Below are positions 8,692-16,933 of a stretch of DNA of 42,152 bases, one piece after another; position 1 is the stretch's first letter; each line of letters begins with the position of its first letter. A program made the position numbers and the translations under genes. Source of the stretch: Verrucomicrobiota bacterium (lineage in GTDB: Bacteria > Verrucomicrobiota > Verrucomicrobiia > JAWXBN01). Below the pieces are notes generated by a model. The model saw only the letters and a program-made list of their open reading frames with translations, had not been told where the DNA came from and did no database searches. The stretch lies in the NCBI GenBank assembly GCA_034440155.1, contig JAWXBN010000084.1, positions 1-42,152 of the forward strand, given 5' to 3'.

Positions 8692-9126
8692 ATGGACCTG
8701 TCCGTCTTTCCTACGATCAATGCTTCCTTGAATGCAATAACCGCAATATTGCTTTGTGCGGGTTATATCTGTATCAAAAGGGGTAATAAAACCGCCCATG
8801 GAATCATGATGGGATCAGCCTTTTGTGTTTCTACCGTTTTTCTGGCTTGTTATCTTTATTATCATTATATGAAGGCTGGTCAGGTAACACGTTATCCATT
8901 GGAGGACTGGTCAAAATCGGTTTATTTAATCATTTTAACGAGTCACAGCATTTTGGCAGTAGTGGTTTTACCATTTATTTTTTCATTACTTTGGTTCGTC
9001 TATACTAAAAAATGGGAGAAACATAAAAAAATTGCTCGTTGGGTCTGGCCAGTTTGGATGTATATTTCTATTACAGGAGTCGTCATTTACTGGATGCTTT
9101 ACCACTATTCCGGTGCTGTCCGTTAA
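8692..9126 (+). CDS. DUF420 membrane protein (CtaM/YozB-like)
   Basis: 144 residues with four membrane helices and the DUF420 pattern: PTINASLNAITAILL at the start, conserved His residues in the second to fourth helices (YYHYMKAG, TSHSILAV, EKHKKIARWVWPVWMYISITG) and a C-terminal VIYWMLYH. Family members of the YozB/CtaM type are needed for functional aa3 oxidase in Firmicutes. Spaced two bases from the SCO gene. An assembly role for the coxBAC oxidase is inferred from family and neighbourhood. Confidence 0.8.
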   Translation: MDLSVFPTINASLNAITAILLCAGYICIKRGNKTAHGIMMGSAFCVSTVFLACYLYYHYMKAGQVTRYPLEDWSKSVYLIILTSHSILAVVVLPFIFSLLWFVYTKKWEKHKKIARWVWPVWMYISITGVVIYWMLYHYSGAVR

Positions 9127-9168
9127 AATCGCCTTGTTTCAATAATATTTAAGAGTTAATCTATAGAC

Positions 9169-9450
9169 ATGGTAAATAAGATTATCATTCTGGTTTTTGC
9201 GTCATTAATGGCATTTGCTCTTAATGGGGTAGAAGCTTGCCCGGGATGCAAATACACTAGCCAGACTAATAATAAGAATATTGAGAATGTGCAAAAAGGA
9301 TTTTCTTATAGTGTTATTTTCATGCTGCTATTTCCTATGGGACTGATCGCAGGGGTAGGACGGTATTCCTATCATACTATAAGAAAAGTTGAAGCCGAGC
9401 GGGACGACGTATTAAAAAGAAAAAGTAAGTCCGTCAGTTCCAAAGCTTGA
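9169..9450 (+). CDS. Small exported CPGCK membrane protein, cox-associated
   Basis: 93 residues: a signal peptide or first membrane helix (about 1-22, ending GVEA), directly followed by a CPGCK pair of cysteines, a second helix (about 45-66) and a charged C-terminal tail. No named family is recognised with certainty. The cysteine pair just outside the membrane suggests thiol or copper chemistry, and the position after SCO and DUF420 fits an oxidase assembly factor. Both points are inference. It is the last gene before the convergence point. Confidence 0.6.
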   Translation: MVNKIIILVFASLMAFALNGVEACPGCKYTSQTNNKNIENVQKGFSYSVIFMLLFPMGLIAGVGRYSYHTIRKVEAERDDVLKRKSKSVSSKA

Positions 9451-9452
9451 GT

Positions 9453-9474
9453 AAAAAGCACACAGATGCTTTTG
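9453..9474. terminator. Bidirectional terminator between the two oxidase loci
   Basis: Inverted repeat AAAAGCA (9454-9460), loop CACAGA, TGCTTTT (9467-9473), flanked by A and T runs, between convergent genes ending at 9450 and 9499. The stem has few GC pairs, so strength is uncertain. Confidence 0.5.
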
Positions 9475-9498
9475 TTGAGCCATTAAAAAAATCTTGAA

Positions 9499-10236
9499 TT
9501 ATTTTGCTGGAGTGGGTGATGGTGCAGGAGTTGATGTTGCTATATCTTGATAATCCTTGCCAGCAACCTGAGAGAGCTCAGGCCATGTCCATGGTTGTTT
9601 GCGATCCTTGACAAGTTCCCGTTCTGCGGCTACTGCTTCTTTCGAAATCGGCCCCGAATTATTACCCCACTCTTGACGGATATAGGTCAGTATATATGAA
9701 ATTTGCTGATCAGTAAGTTGATCTTTCCAAGATGCCATATTCCCATTGTAGGTATTTCCTTTGACCACTATTGGTCCATTCAAACCATGCAGTAAAATAC
9801 GAATCAAACGGTTTTGGGGACCGTTAACCTGATCGGTACCAGCTAATGGAGGATATTGTCCAGCTACACCTTGTCCAGTGACCTGATGGCAGGTAGCGCA
9901 ATTTGCGGTAAAGAGCCTTTTTCCTGAGGCGATGGGATCGATTTGTTTAGGGCCAGTGGATTTGACAGGGCCGAATACTACTTGTCGCTCGTTAAAAACA
10001 TTTGATTGGAACCCACCATTATATTTCCCTAAGTAAAGACCACCTGCAAAGATAGCTAATCCACAGAGGGCAACAATCCAAAGGGGGATTGGCTCGAGCC
10101 CTTCCTCCGGATCATTATTTTCACGCATAGCCGCTTGATGGAGTTCCTCAATTGAATACTTTTCCTCAGCTTCCGCCTGTGCGGCTGCTTTGAGTTTTTC
10201 TTCATGGTCGTTATGTTTGAGTTCTTCAGGTGTCAT
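9499..10236 (-). CDS. ccoP: CcoP-like membrane-anchored monohaem cytochrome c
   Basis: 245 residues: a long charged cytoplasmic N-terminus (about 48 residues, Glu/Lys/Ala-rich), one membrane helix (about 51-69), then a cytochrome c domain with one CATCH haem site (near residue 125) and a likely axial Met in GNMASW. The tail is Pro/Thr/Ala-rich. Standard cbb3 CcoP has two haems, so this is a one-haem version or a distinct oxidase-associated cytochrome. It follows ccoO by 18 bases and is the last gene of the ACIII-oxidase operon. It probably passes electrons from ACIII or soluble cytochrome c to the CcoNO core. Confidence 0.75.
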   Translation of the reverse strand: MTPEELKHNDHEEKLKAAAQAEAEEKYSIEELHQAAMRENNDPEEGLEPIPLWIVALCGLAIFAGGLYLGKYNGGFQSNVFNERQVVFGPVKSTGPKQIDPIASGKRLFTANCATCHQVTGQGVAGQYPPLAGTDQVNGPQNRLIRILLHGLNGPIVVKGNTYNGNMASWKDQLTDQQISYILTYIRQEWGNNSGPISKEAVAAERELVKDRKQPWTWPELSQVAGKDYQDIATSTPAPSPTPAK

Positions 10237-10254
10237 ACGGCTTTTTAATCAGTG

Positions 10255-10872
10255 TTATTCGACAGGTGCCTCGGGCAAAGGATAATTCATCTTTAAAGAT
10301 AAGAGATATTCGACAAGTGCGATGGCTTGAGGGGTAGGGACGATTTCATATCCAGCAGGAGGTGCATAAGCTCCTTCTATCTGAATTGCATCAACTGATG
10401 ACTTTCCATCGAGAATTGGCCTCTTCTGGAAAAGGAATGCAAAAGGTGGCATGGTTGATCCAGGGGTTGTAATTTGCGGATTATACAAGTGTTTATAGTG
10501 CCATTGCTTATCACGTAAGCGAACTCCTGTATTTGCCAGATCTGGGCCGGTGCGCATGGTTCCTAATGATATTGTCTTAAAATTAATATAATCACGGGCG
10601 ACTGTCTGACGGTTACCCCATCCACGTTCAATATCTGATCCTGTCTGGGCTGGTCGGATTTGTTGACTATGGCAATAAACACAACCGTTAGCCACATAGA
10701 CAAGCTCTCCCTGTTGTGCAAGACCATTTAATGGGTGGGGAAGTACTTCGCCATCATCATTGACATAGGGCTGTAGTTTGCCGAATTGGACAAATGGAGA
10801 AATAACCAACCCTAACCATGAAAATAAAAAGGTGCAAAATAGCCCTATAAAGACGAGTGGAATACGATTCAT
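10255..10872 (-). CDS. ccoO: cbb3-type oxidase subunit II (CcoO/FixO-like monohaem cytochrome c)
   Basis: 205 residues with an N-terminal membrane anchor (about 5-25) and one haem site, CVYCHSQQIRP, near residue 64; this CxYCHSQQxRP form is typical of CcoO. The RGWGNRQTVARDY and LGTMRTGPDLANTG segments are also family features, and an axial Met is available in STMPPF. Its ATG overlaps the ccoN stop by four bases. It moves electrons towards the binuclear centre in CcoN. Confidence 0.87.
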   Translation of the reverse strand: MNRIPLVFIGLFCTFLFSWLGLVISPFVQFGKLQPYVNDDGEVLPHPLNGLAQQGELVYVANGCVYCHSQQIRPAQTGSDIERGWGNRQTVARDYINFKTISLGTMRTGPDLANTGVRLRDKQWHYKHLYNPQITTPGSTMPPFAFLFQKRPILDGKSSVDAIQIEGAYAPPAGYEIVPTPQAIALVEYLLSLKMNYPLPEAPVE

Positions 10873-12368
10873 AACTTCTCGCCTCCATTCTCGACTTCAT
10901 TCAAGAGAGTGGGACCTGATTGTTTTGATCCGACTTTGAGTATCATCATGATAAAGAGAACACCGAAGACGATGTGACCAATGGCAATCATTATCCCAGA
11001 AATACTGCGAAAAATGAGGAATGGTTGCATAAGGCTTACAATAGCCATGAATGGTATTTTTGCATCATAGAGGGCAAGTCCTTGAATCAGTCCTCCTACA
11101 GTCAATGAGCCCACCATCAAGCCGCTCCCAAGGGCTGTGCACCAGAAATGGACTTTGATCATTGTAGACGATGGCCATTCCCAATTTACCAACCGAGGTA
11201 CGATGTAATACATGGAGCCAAACATCATCATCGTATAAAACATATATAATCCGAGGTGAGCATGACCCACGGTATACTGAGTAAAGTGTGTGATTTTATT
11301 CAAATCGCGGAAAGCCATGGTGATTCCTTGGAGGCTCGAGGCAGTATACATCATCGCTCCGAAGACTACGAAGCGAAGGGCAGGACTAGATTTGAGGAGT
11401 TCAAAATAGCCTTTCATCGTCATATGATGGTTAATGGCAGTGCTTATCACAGGAATAATCATCATCCAGCTGGCGACAATACTTGCCGTCACCATCCATA
11501 CGGGAATCGGTCCACCAATCAAATGGTGCATTCCATTCCAGCTATAAAATAAGGCTAAAGTCCAAAAGCCAATAATCGAAAGATAATAACTATGTACAGG
11601 GCGTCCAATAATCTTTGGGATGAAGTAGTACGCGCTGGCTAATCCAATCGGAGTAAAGAATAGACCAAGGGCATTATGGGCATACCACCAGTTTACCGCG
11701 GCTTGGACTGTTCCCTGGACGGGCTCCATAATCAACATGACTTGAGCTGTTCCATAGAGCCATGGGAACCAGAAGAATCCCGCAAAAAGATACCAAATGG
11801 AAACATAAAGATGCGCACATTTGCGCTTAAAGAGCATGAGGACACCCCAAATAGAGATCAGGGCAAATGAAAGGAAAATCAGAGGTGTAGAATAGGCGGG
11901 GGCCTCAAGCCATTCTATTGAGCGGCTGTCGCCGGAGAGTATTCCATATATTCCTACAGCTATTCCTATATTCCAAAAGACGGCCGCAATAATAGGAAGA
12001 ATGGGATTAACTAGTTTTGCACGGCAGAGCCTGGAGAAAAGCCAGATGCCCGTTCCAATACCGGCTGTTGCTCCCCACCCATAAGCAACGGCATTCAAGT
12101 GTGCGGACCGCACTAAACCAAATGTTAAAAATGAATAATCCCCTAAAAATGAGGGTGTATGGAGTTTAATAGAGGCAATGATGGCCATGAGGGTGCCAAA
12201 TAGAAGCCAAAATATGGCTGAGCTGTAGTAGATAAGTACGGGTATGCGCGTGGACTTATCAATCTCAGCACGTTCAATTTTATCGTCTGTGAGATGGATA
12301 GTTGAAGCTCCACCTGTATGGACTTCCGATGGTGCACTTGCTGATAAGAGTTTAAACCTGTTTTTCAT
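10869..12368 (-). CDS. ccoN: cbb3-type cytochrome c oxidase subunit I
   Basis: Catalytic haem-copper subunit of a C-type oxidase, 499 residues, about 12 helices. Recognisable ligands are: RSAHLNAVAYGWG (haem b His), WWYAHNALGLFFTP (CuB His and nearby residues), GMHHLIGGPIPVW (His pair), and TVGHAHLGLY (high- and low-spin haem His). The extramembrane N-terminus of about 40 residues is longer than in many CcoN proteins. Five bases separate it from the CcoS-like gene upstream, and it overlaps ccoO. C-type oxidases usually have high oxygen affinity, so this enzyme probably complements the aa3 oxidase at low oxygen. Confidence 0.92.
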   Translation of the reverse strand: MKNRFKLLSASAPSEVHTGGASTIHLTDDKIERAEIDKSTRIPVLIYYSSAIFWLLFGTLMAIIASIKLHTPSFLGDYSFLTFGLVRSAHLNAVAYGWGATAGIGTGIWLFSRLCRAKLVNPILPIIAAVFWNIGIAVGIYGILSGDSRSIEWLEAPAYSTPLIFLSFALISIWGVLMLFKRKCAHLYVSIWYLFAGFFWFPWLYGTAQVMLIMEPVQGTVQAAVNWWYAHNALGLFFTPIGLASAYYFIPKIIGRPVHSYYLSIIGFWTLALFYSWNGMHHLIGGPIPVWMVTASIVASWMMIIPVISTAINHHMTMKGYFELLKSSPALRFVVFGAMMYTASSLQGITMAFRDLNKITHFTQYTVGHAHLGLYMFYTMMMFGSMYYIVPRLVNWEWPSSTMIKVHFWCTALGSGLMVGSLTVGGLIQGLALYDAKIPFMAIVSLMQPFLIFRSISGIMIAIGHIVFGVLFIMMILKVGSKQSGPTLLNEVENGGEKL

Positions 12369-12373
12369 GGCAT

Positions 12374-12628
12374 TTATTTCTTTTTCTTAACCGGAAATTG
12401 ATCTGTTACTGTCCCGATCGGTTCATCCTTGGCAAAGATCTCTTCTGATTGTCTTTGGAAATTTTCAAAGTGCCCTTTTTTTGCCGCCCAATAAAATGCC
12501 CACAATGCTGATGCCCCGAAAAATAGCATGCCGCCAATAATCACGATAAAAAAAGGGTTTACATCGTTAATGGACGTTGGCCACTCAACTTGTTTCAAGG
12601 ATGTTGCTATGATGGTGATAAAGCTCAT
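12374..12628 (-). CDS. ccoS: Small membrane protein resembling CcoS/FixS
   Basis: 84 residues with one hydrophobic helix (about 26-50) followed by FYWAAKKGHFENFQRQSEEIFAKDE. This resembles the CcoS/FixS pattern (aromatic-rich helix, GxF/GQF, short acidic segment), which helps insert cofactors into cbb3 oxidases. The N-terminus is longer than in typical CcoS and the tail ends in five lysines, so it could instead be a small oxidase subunit in the CcoQ position. It lies directly upstream of ccoN and two bases after an unknown gene. Confidence 0.6.
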   Translation of the reverse strand: MSFITIIATSLKQVEWPTSINDVNPFFIVIIGGMLFFGASALWAFYWAAKKGHFENFQRQSEEIFAKDEPIGTVTDQFPVKKKK

Positions 12629-12630
12629 AT

Positions 12631-13029
12631 TTATTTTTTCAGGTATTCCGGTACGATTAATGTAGGAACAGCATTCGTGGCTGAATCAGCAATTTGAATC
12701 TGCTTCTTTGATAACTCTTCGACGGTTAAATTCATGGCATTATCAATACCGACTAATGCGGCTTTGTCTGTTTCCACTAATTTATCGAGTCTATTGAGGC
12801 GTTGTTCCTCGATAATGGTATCGTAGCTCTTTGTTGCAAAAAATGATTGTAGTTTTTTGATTAATCCAGAGTTCTCTGTGATTTCCCCCGAAGGAGCAGA
12901 ATTGTGATAATTCCTGATAATAACAGTGATTGTGGGCATTAATAACATTCCAATGAGAATCCCCAAAATAACCCCGACTACAGGGATCCATTTGGCTTTC
13001 AAAAGTTCTTTTACAGTGGTGAAAAACAT
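12631..13029 (-). CDS. Unknown single-pass membrane protein between ACIII and cbb3 genes
   Basis: 132 residues that I do not recognise. One membrane helix (about 13-38) near the N-terminus is followed by an extramembrane region rich in charged residues and predicted helix (about 55-120), with no cysteines or haem sites. It starts eight bases after actF and ends two bases before the CcoS-like gene, so it is fully inside the operon. By position it could be an accessory ACIII subunit, a linker between ACIII and the oxidase, or an assembly factor; none of these can be decided from sequence. Confidence 0.6.
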   Translation of the reverse strand: MFFTTVKELLKAKWIPVVGVILGILIGMLLMPTITVIIRNYHNSAPSGEITENSGLIKKLQSFFATKSYDTIIEEQRLNRLDKLVETDKAALVGIDNAMNLTVEELSKKQIQIADSATNAVPTLIVPEYLKK

Positions 13030-13037
13030 AATTTTAT

Positions 13038-14249
13038 CTAGTTTTTAACAGTTACCGACTCCTTCAAGCGGGGATCAAATAAAGGAAATATATTATACTT
13101 TCCTAATGACCTAAGAAATCCTGCTGACAAAATTCCAAAAACCGCAACAATTGATAGAATATCGAGGATACTTGGCATGATACGATTGCCGCGGAATTCC
13201 GGCATGATAATCCAATAAATCTCCAAGATAAACATCAGGATAACCCATCCTGAAATCAAACAGAGGTACTGAGGCTTTTTCTTGATCCATTGGGTTAAAA
13301 GTAACACAAAGGGCACAGCAAATTTACACGGCGCAAAAAGGATTACTGCATACCACCACCAGCCTCCGGAGGAACGATTACGGAAAAAAATGGTTTCTTC
13401 AGGGATATTTGCATACCAGATCAGCATGTACTGGCTGAATGCGATATAAGCCCAGAATACGGTAAATGCAAAAAGCAATTTACCCATCAGGTGGTAATGC
13501 TCATCGCTGATAACTTCCTTCATATAACCCATCGAACGTAAACCTGTAATAATTAAGATCAACAAGGCCATGGAGGCCCCTGCAGAGCTGGCAAAAACGT
13601 AAACACCCCACATGGTGGAATACCAATGGAAGTTTAATCCCATCAACCAATCAAAAGACCAGAAAGTCATTGTCAGTGCGAAAAGAGGGACGGCCAAATA
13701 GGAAATATGACGGAGCTTCAAGGATAAACGGTCATCACCGGTTTTATCCTGTTTCGTCGAAAGTCTTTTAAAGAGGAATGCCAATGTTCCAATCGCAACA
13801 AAATAAAAAACGGCACGCGTCCAGAAAAATGGTTCATTGAGAAAGCCATGTTTCCAGTGGAGTAAGTGGTCATCATGACTATTGAGGTTCATCCATTTAT
13901 ATATATTTGGTGCCAAAAACGCCATAGGCACGAGGAAGAGTAAACCCATGATAAAAATATTCCCTGCAATCAATTCGGGGATACGGCGGATAGAGATGCC
14001 CCAACCAGAATTTGTGACGTGTTGTAAAAGCACCCAAAAGAACGAACCAAAACATAAAAGAGTACCGATACTACATGCAAATAACCATGAAACAGAAATT
14101 TCTTTCCAAGTAAACATGCCGATAGCCGTGGAACCAAATGCTACGACTAAACAGGCAACGCCTATAATCATGCAGACAACCATTGGCAAAAAGTAATCTG
14201 CCAATTGAACCTTTTCGGGCTGTGGTTGATGGTAATGTGCGTCACTCAT
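13038..14249 (-). CDS. actF: Alternative complex III subunit ActF
   Basis: Integral membrane subunit of ACIII (quinol:cytochrome c oxidoreductase), 403 residues with about ten helices and a short cytoplasmic His-rich N-terminus. It resembles ActC in general fold and belongs to the ActF family: segments such as WVLLQHVTNSGWGISIRRIPE and the FYFVAIGTLAFLFKRLS region, plus FSQYMLIWYANIPEET, are characteristic. It carries no redox cofactor; it may add to a proton path. It is separated by three bases from actE and eight from the next gene. Confidence 0.88.
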   Translation of the reverse strand: MSDAHYHQPQPEKVQLADYFLPMVVCMIIGVACLVVAFGSTAIGMFTWKEISVSWLFACSIGTLLCFGSFFWVLLQHVTNSGWGISIRRIPELIAGNIFIMGLLFLVPMAFLAPNIYKWMNLNSHDDHLLHWKHGFLNEPFFWTRAVFYFVAIGTLAFLFKRLSTKQDKTGDDRLSLKLRHISYLAVPLFALTMTFWSFDWLMGLNFHWYSTMWGVYVFASSAGASMALLILIITGLRSMGYMKEVISDEHYHLMGKLLFAFTVFWAYIAFSQYMLIWYANIPEETIFFRNRSSGGWWWYAVILFAPCKFAVPFVLLLTQWIKKKPQYLCLISGWVILMFILEIYWIIMPEFRGNRIMPSILDILSIVAVFGILSAGFLRSLGKYNIFPLFDPRLKESVTVKN

Positions 14250-14252
14250 AAA

Positions 14253-14873
14253 TTACTTTGCCTGTCCTGTAACCGGAGCTGCCGGTGTGACATTTGTTTG
14301 TTCCATCATTTTCTGTTGTTTTTGCAGAGCTCTGACGTAGGCAATAATCAGCCAGCGGTCTTCCACGCTAATGTGCGGATAAGCACCCATATTTCCGATG
14401 CCATGGGCGATTGTATTATAGATTTGTCCGTCAGACATCTGTACGAGACGGTCATCATTCAAGTTTGCGATGCCTACAAGTCCGTATTGACTCGTGATTC
14501 CTTTACCGTTGCCAGAAGCCCCATGACAGACAGCGCAATTAATCTGATAACGTTCTTGACCACGTTTTAATTTTTCCAAAGTAACTTTTACCGGAATGCC
14601 CGTTCCCCAATTCTTACCCATTTTTCCAGTTGTTTCATAGTTTATTATAGCAGCAGGCACATGAGGGACAGTTCCGCTAACCGCAGGACGATTAGCATAT
14701 CCATCAGCATAAAATTCACTGGTTGTTTGCCCTTTGATCTTTAGCTGTCGATCCATATCCGGAAAGATTTCGATCGGCTCTTTAGTCGTTATTTGGCCAC
14801 GATAGCCCGCAATGATGACCACCGTTAATACGGACAACACAAAAGCAAAAAAGAAATAGCGTAAAAATTTCAT
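14253..14873 (-). CDS. actE: Alternative complex III monohaem cytochrome c subunit ActE
   Basis: 206 residues: an N-terminal membrane anchor (about 6-24) and a c-type cytochrome domain with one CAVCHG haem site (about residue 115) and an axial Met candidate near GIGNMGAYPH. In ACIII, ActE receives electrons from the pentahaem ActA side and passes them to an acceptor. The ATG at 14873 overlaps the actD TGA (ATGA), which decides the start; a TTG nine bases upstream is less likely. Confidence 0.9.
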   Translation of the reverse strand: MKFLRYFFFAFVLSVLTVVIIAGYRGQITTKEPIEIFPDMDRQLKIKGQTTSEFYADGYANRPAVSGTVPHVPAAIINYETTGKMGKNWGTGIPVKVTLEKLKRGQERYQINCAVCHGASGNGKGITSQYGLVGIANLNDDRLVQMSDGQIYNTIAHGIGNMGAYPHISVEDRWLIIAYVRALQKQQKMMEQTNVTPAAPVTGQAK

Positions 14874-15424
14874 GATTCCCAATAGATAGGTGTGATATTT
14901 GTCCCGCCCAAGTCCTCGAGCAATTTGCTGGTGGCATTGATAGAGAAATTCCTATCGCGGGCTTCAATGACGAGGAAAAAACCATCATCATTGGCTTTTT
15001 GATTGAATAGATCCCAGTTGAAAACCGGATGGTTCCAGCGGGGAAGGAGGTTGAGGCCGAAAAGAGCAATCATTGTCGCGAATGCGGTCAAAAGGATTGT
15101 GATCTCAAAAATGATTGGAAAAAAGGCGGGAAGACTGAAATAAGGTTTTCCGCCGGTAATAAGAGGATACTCGATAACGGAAGGATACACCACGAGTGTG
15201 AGTGCGACTAATAGACCGGTGATTCCGCCTACGAGAGAAAACGAGGACAGATAGGAGTGTCCTAGTCCCATGGCCTTTTCCATCCCGTGAATAGGGAAAG
15301 GGGAAAATGTATCCCAACGTTTAAATCCTGTGTCACGTACCTTTTCAGCAGCATGATAAAGTTCAGCCGAGCTGGAGAACTCCGCCCCGAAAGCATATAA
15401 ACTCTTTTCTTTATCCAGAGTCAT
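14870..15424 (-). CDS. actD: Alternative complex III subunit ActD (DUF3341)
   Basis: 184 residues with two membrane helices (about 65-90 and 105-130) and a soluble C-terminal domain; the KVRDTGFKRWDTFSPFPIHGMEKAMG segment identifies the DUF3341/ActD family. ATG 15424 is preceded by a strong AAAGGAG that lies in the last codons of actC, and only one base separates the two genes; an upstream in-frame start at 15502 would overlap actC by 77 bases. It has a structural role in ACIII. Confidence 0.9.
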   Translation of the reverse strand: MTLDKEKSLYAFGAEFSSSAELYHAAEKVRDTGFKRWDTFSPFPIHGMEKAMGLGHSYLSSFSLVGGITGLLVALTLVVYPSVIEYPLITGGKPYFSLPAFFPIIFEITILLTAFATMIALFGLNLLPRWNHPVFNWDLFNQKANDDGFFLVIEARDRNFSINATSKLLEDLGGTNITPIYWES

Positions 15425-15425
15425 A

Positions 15426-16928
15426 TTAGTGTTTCTCCTTTCCAGGGGGGTGATAATGCGGGTCTGCCTCTGGCAGGACACCTTTGACCTCTTGTATCGC
15501 AATCATCGGTAGGAAACGAATAAAAAGCAAGAAGAGGGCCAGAAAGATACCGAATGTCCCCACGAACGTCATAACATCAACCCATGTGGGTTTGAAATAA
15601 TCCCAAGAGGATGGCAGAAAGTCACGGCTCAAGGAGGTGACAATGATGACAAAACGCTCAAACCACATTCCTGCATTAATCATCATGACCACAGTAAAGA
15701 TGACCCAGAGATTTGTCCGGCAATATTTGAACCAGAAAAGCTGGGGTGAAAGGACATTGAATGACATCATCAGCCAGTAGGCCCACCAGTAGGGAGCCGG
15801 GTTATGTCCGAGTCCAGCAAGATTCTGGGCCCATTCAAAGGGTAGGATTTCAAAAACTTTAAAGAATGGAGCCGCAATACGGCTGTGGAGGAACGTATAC
15901 CATTCAAAGGGGTTTGCTGAATACCAAGCAATAAAAAACTCCATAATATAGGCGTAACCAACAATGGTTCCCGTCAGAAGGATGATTTTACACATGTTAT
16001 CGATGTGTTTCTGGGTGATCATATCCTGTAACCCATAGATCGCACGAAAAGGAAGCATGATGGTTAAAACCATGGCGAAACCACCAAAGATAGCCCCGGC
16101 AACAAAATAAGGAGGAAATATCGTTGTATGCCAGCCCGGGATGACCGAGGTCGCAAAGTCGAAGGAAACAATGGAGTGTACCGAAAGAACAAGCGGGGTC
16201 GAGATGCCAGCTAGAATTAAATAAGCTTTCTCGTAATGCCACCATTGCCGATTAGAACCCCTCCAGCCGACAGCTAAAATCCCGTACGCAACCTTTTTAA
16301 TTTTTGTCTTTGCACGGTCACGAAGCAAGGCAAGGTCGGGAATCAATCCTGTATACCAGAATAACAGTGATACGGTGAAATAAGTAGATACGGCAAACAC
16401 ATCCCAGAGAAGGGGACTACGGAAATTTGGCCAGATGGCATTTGCGTTGGGAATTGGTGCCAGAAACCATGCCATCCAGACACGCCCCACGTGGAATGCA
16501 GGGAATATGCCCGCGCAGATGACAGCAAAAATCGTCATGGCCTCTGCGGCCCGATTAATGGATGTACGCCATTTTTGACGGGTCAGGTACAGAATGGCTG
16601 AGATCAGGGTTCCAGCATGTCCGATACCGATCCAGAAAACGAAATTCGTAATGTCCCAAGCCCAAGCAACCGGATGATTTAATCCCCAGACACCGACACC
16701 CGTGGAAACTTGGTATGCAATCAGAATCGGAGTGGCCGTGCCTAAAATGGCGCAGATGACAAACGAAATCCACCACCAGAGCGGTGTTTTTCCTTCCACA
16801 ATACCGCAGACCTTATTTGAGACCCAGGAGTAGGTGCGATGATTGGTCACCAAGGGCTCGCGATCCATGACTCCTGTGGAAGGCATGGGTGAGGCGACTG
16901 TCTGATGAATTGTTGAGTCTGTGGCCAT
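15426..16928 (-). CDS. actC: Alternative complex III NrfD-like quinol-binding subunit ActC
   Basis: 500 residues, NrfD/PsrC family, about ten membrane helices. Together with the Fe-S part of ActB it forms the quinol-oxidising site on the outer side of the membrane. Typical segments are [38 protein letters not shown] and [38 protein letters not shown]. The long extramembrane N-terminus (about 50 residues) and the length match ACIII ActC rather than short NrfD. Five bases separate it from actB. Confidence 0.93.
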   Translation of the reverse strand: MATDSTIHQTVASPMPSTGVMDREPLVTNHRTYSWVSNKVCGIVEGKTPLWWWISFVICAILGTATPILIAYQVSTGVGVWGLNHPVAWAWDITNFVFWIGIGHAGTLISAILYLTRQKWRTSINRAAEAMTIFAVICAGIFPAFHVGRVWMAWFLAPIPNANAIWPNFRSPLLWDVFAVSTYFTVSLLFWYTGLIPDLALLRDRAKTKIKKVAYGILAVGWRGSNRQWWHYEKAYLILAGISTPLVLSVHSIVSFDFATSVIPGWHTTIFPPYFVAGAIFGGFAMVLTIMLPFRAIYGLQDMITQKHIDNMCKIILLTGTIVGYAYIMEFFIAWYSANPFEWYTFLHSRIAAPFFKVFEILPFEWAQNLAGLGHNPAPYWWAYWLMMSFNVLSPQLFWFKYCRTNLWVIFTVVMMINAGMWFERFVIIVTSLSRDFLPSSWDYFKPTWVDVMTFVGTFGIFLALFLLFIRFLPMIAIQEVKGVLPEADPHYHPPGKEKH

Positions 16929-16933
16929 TGGAA

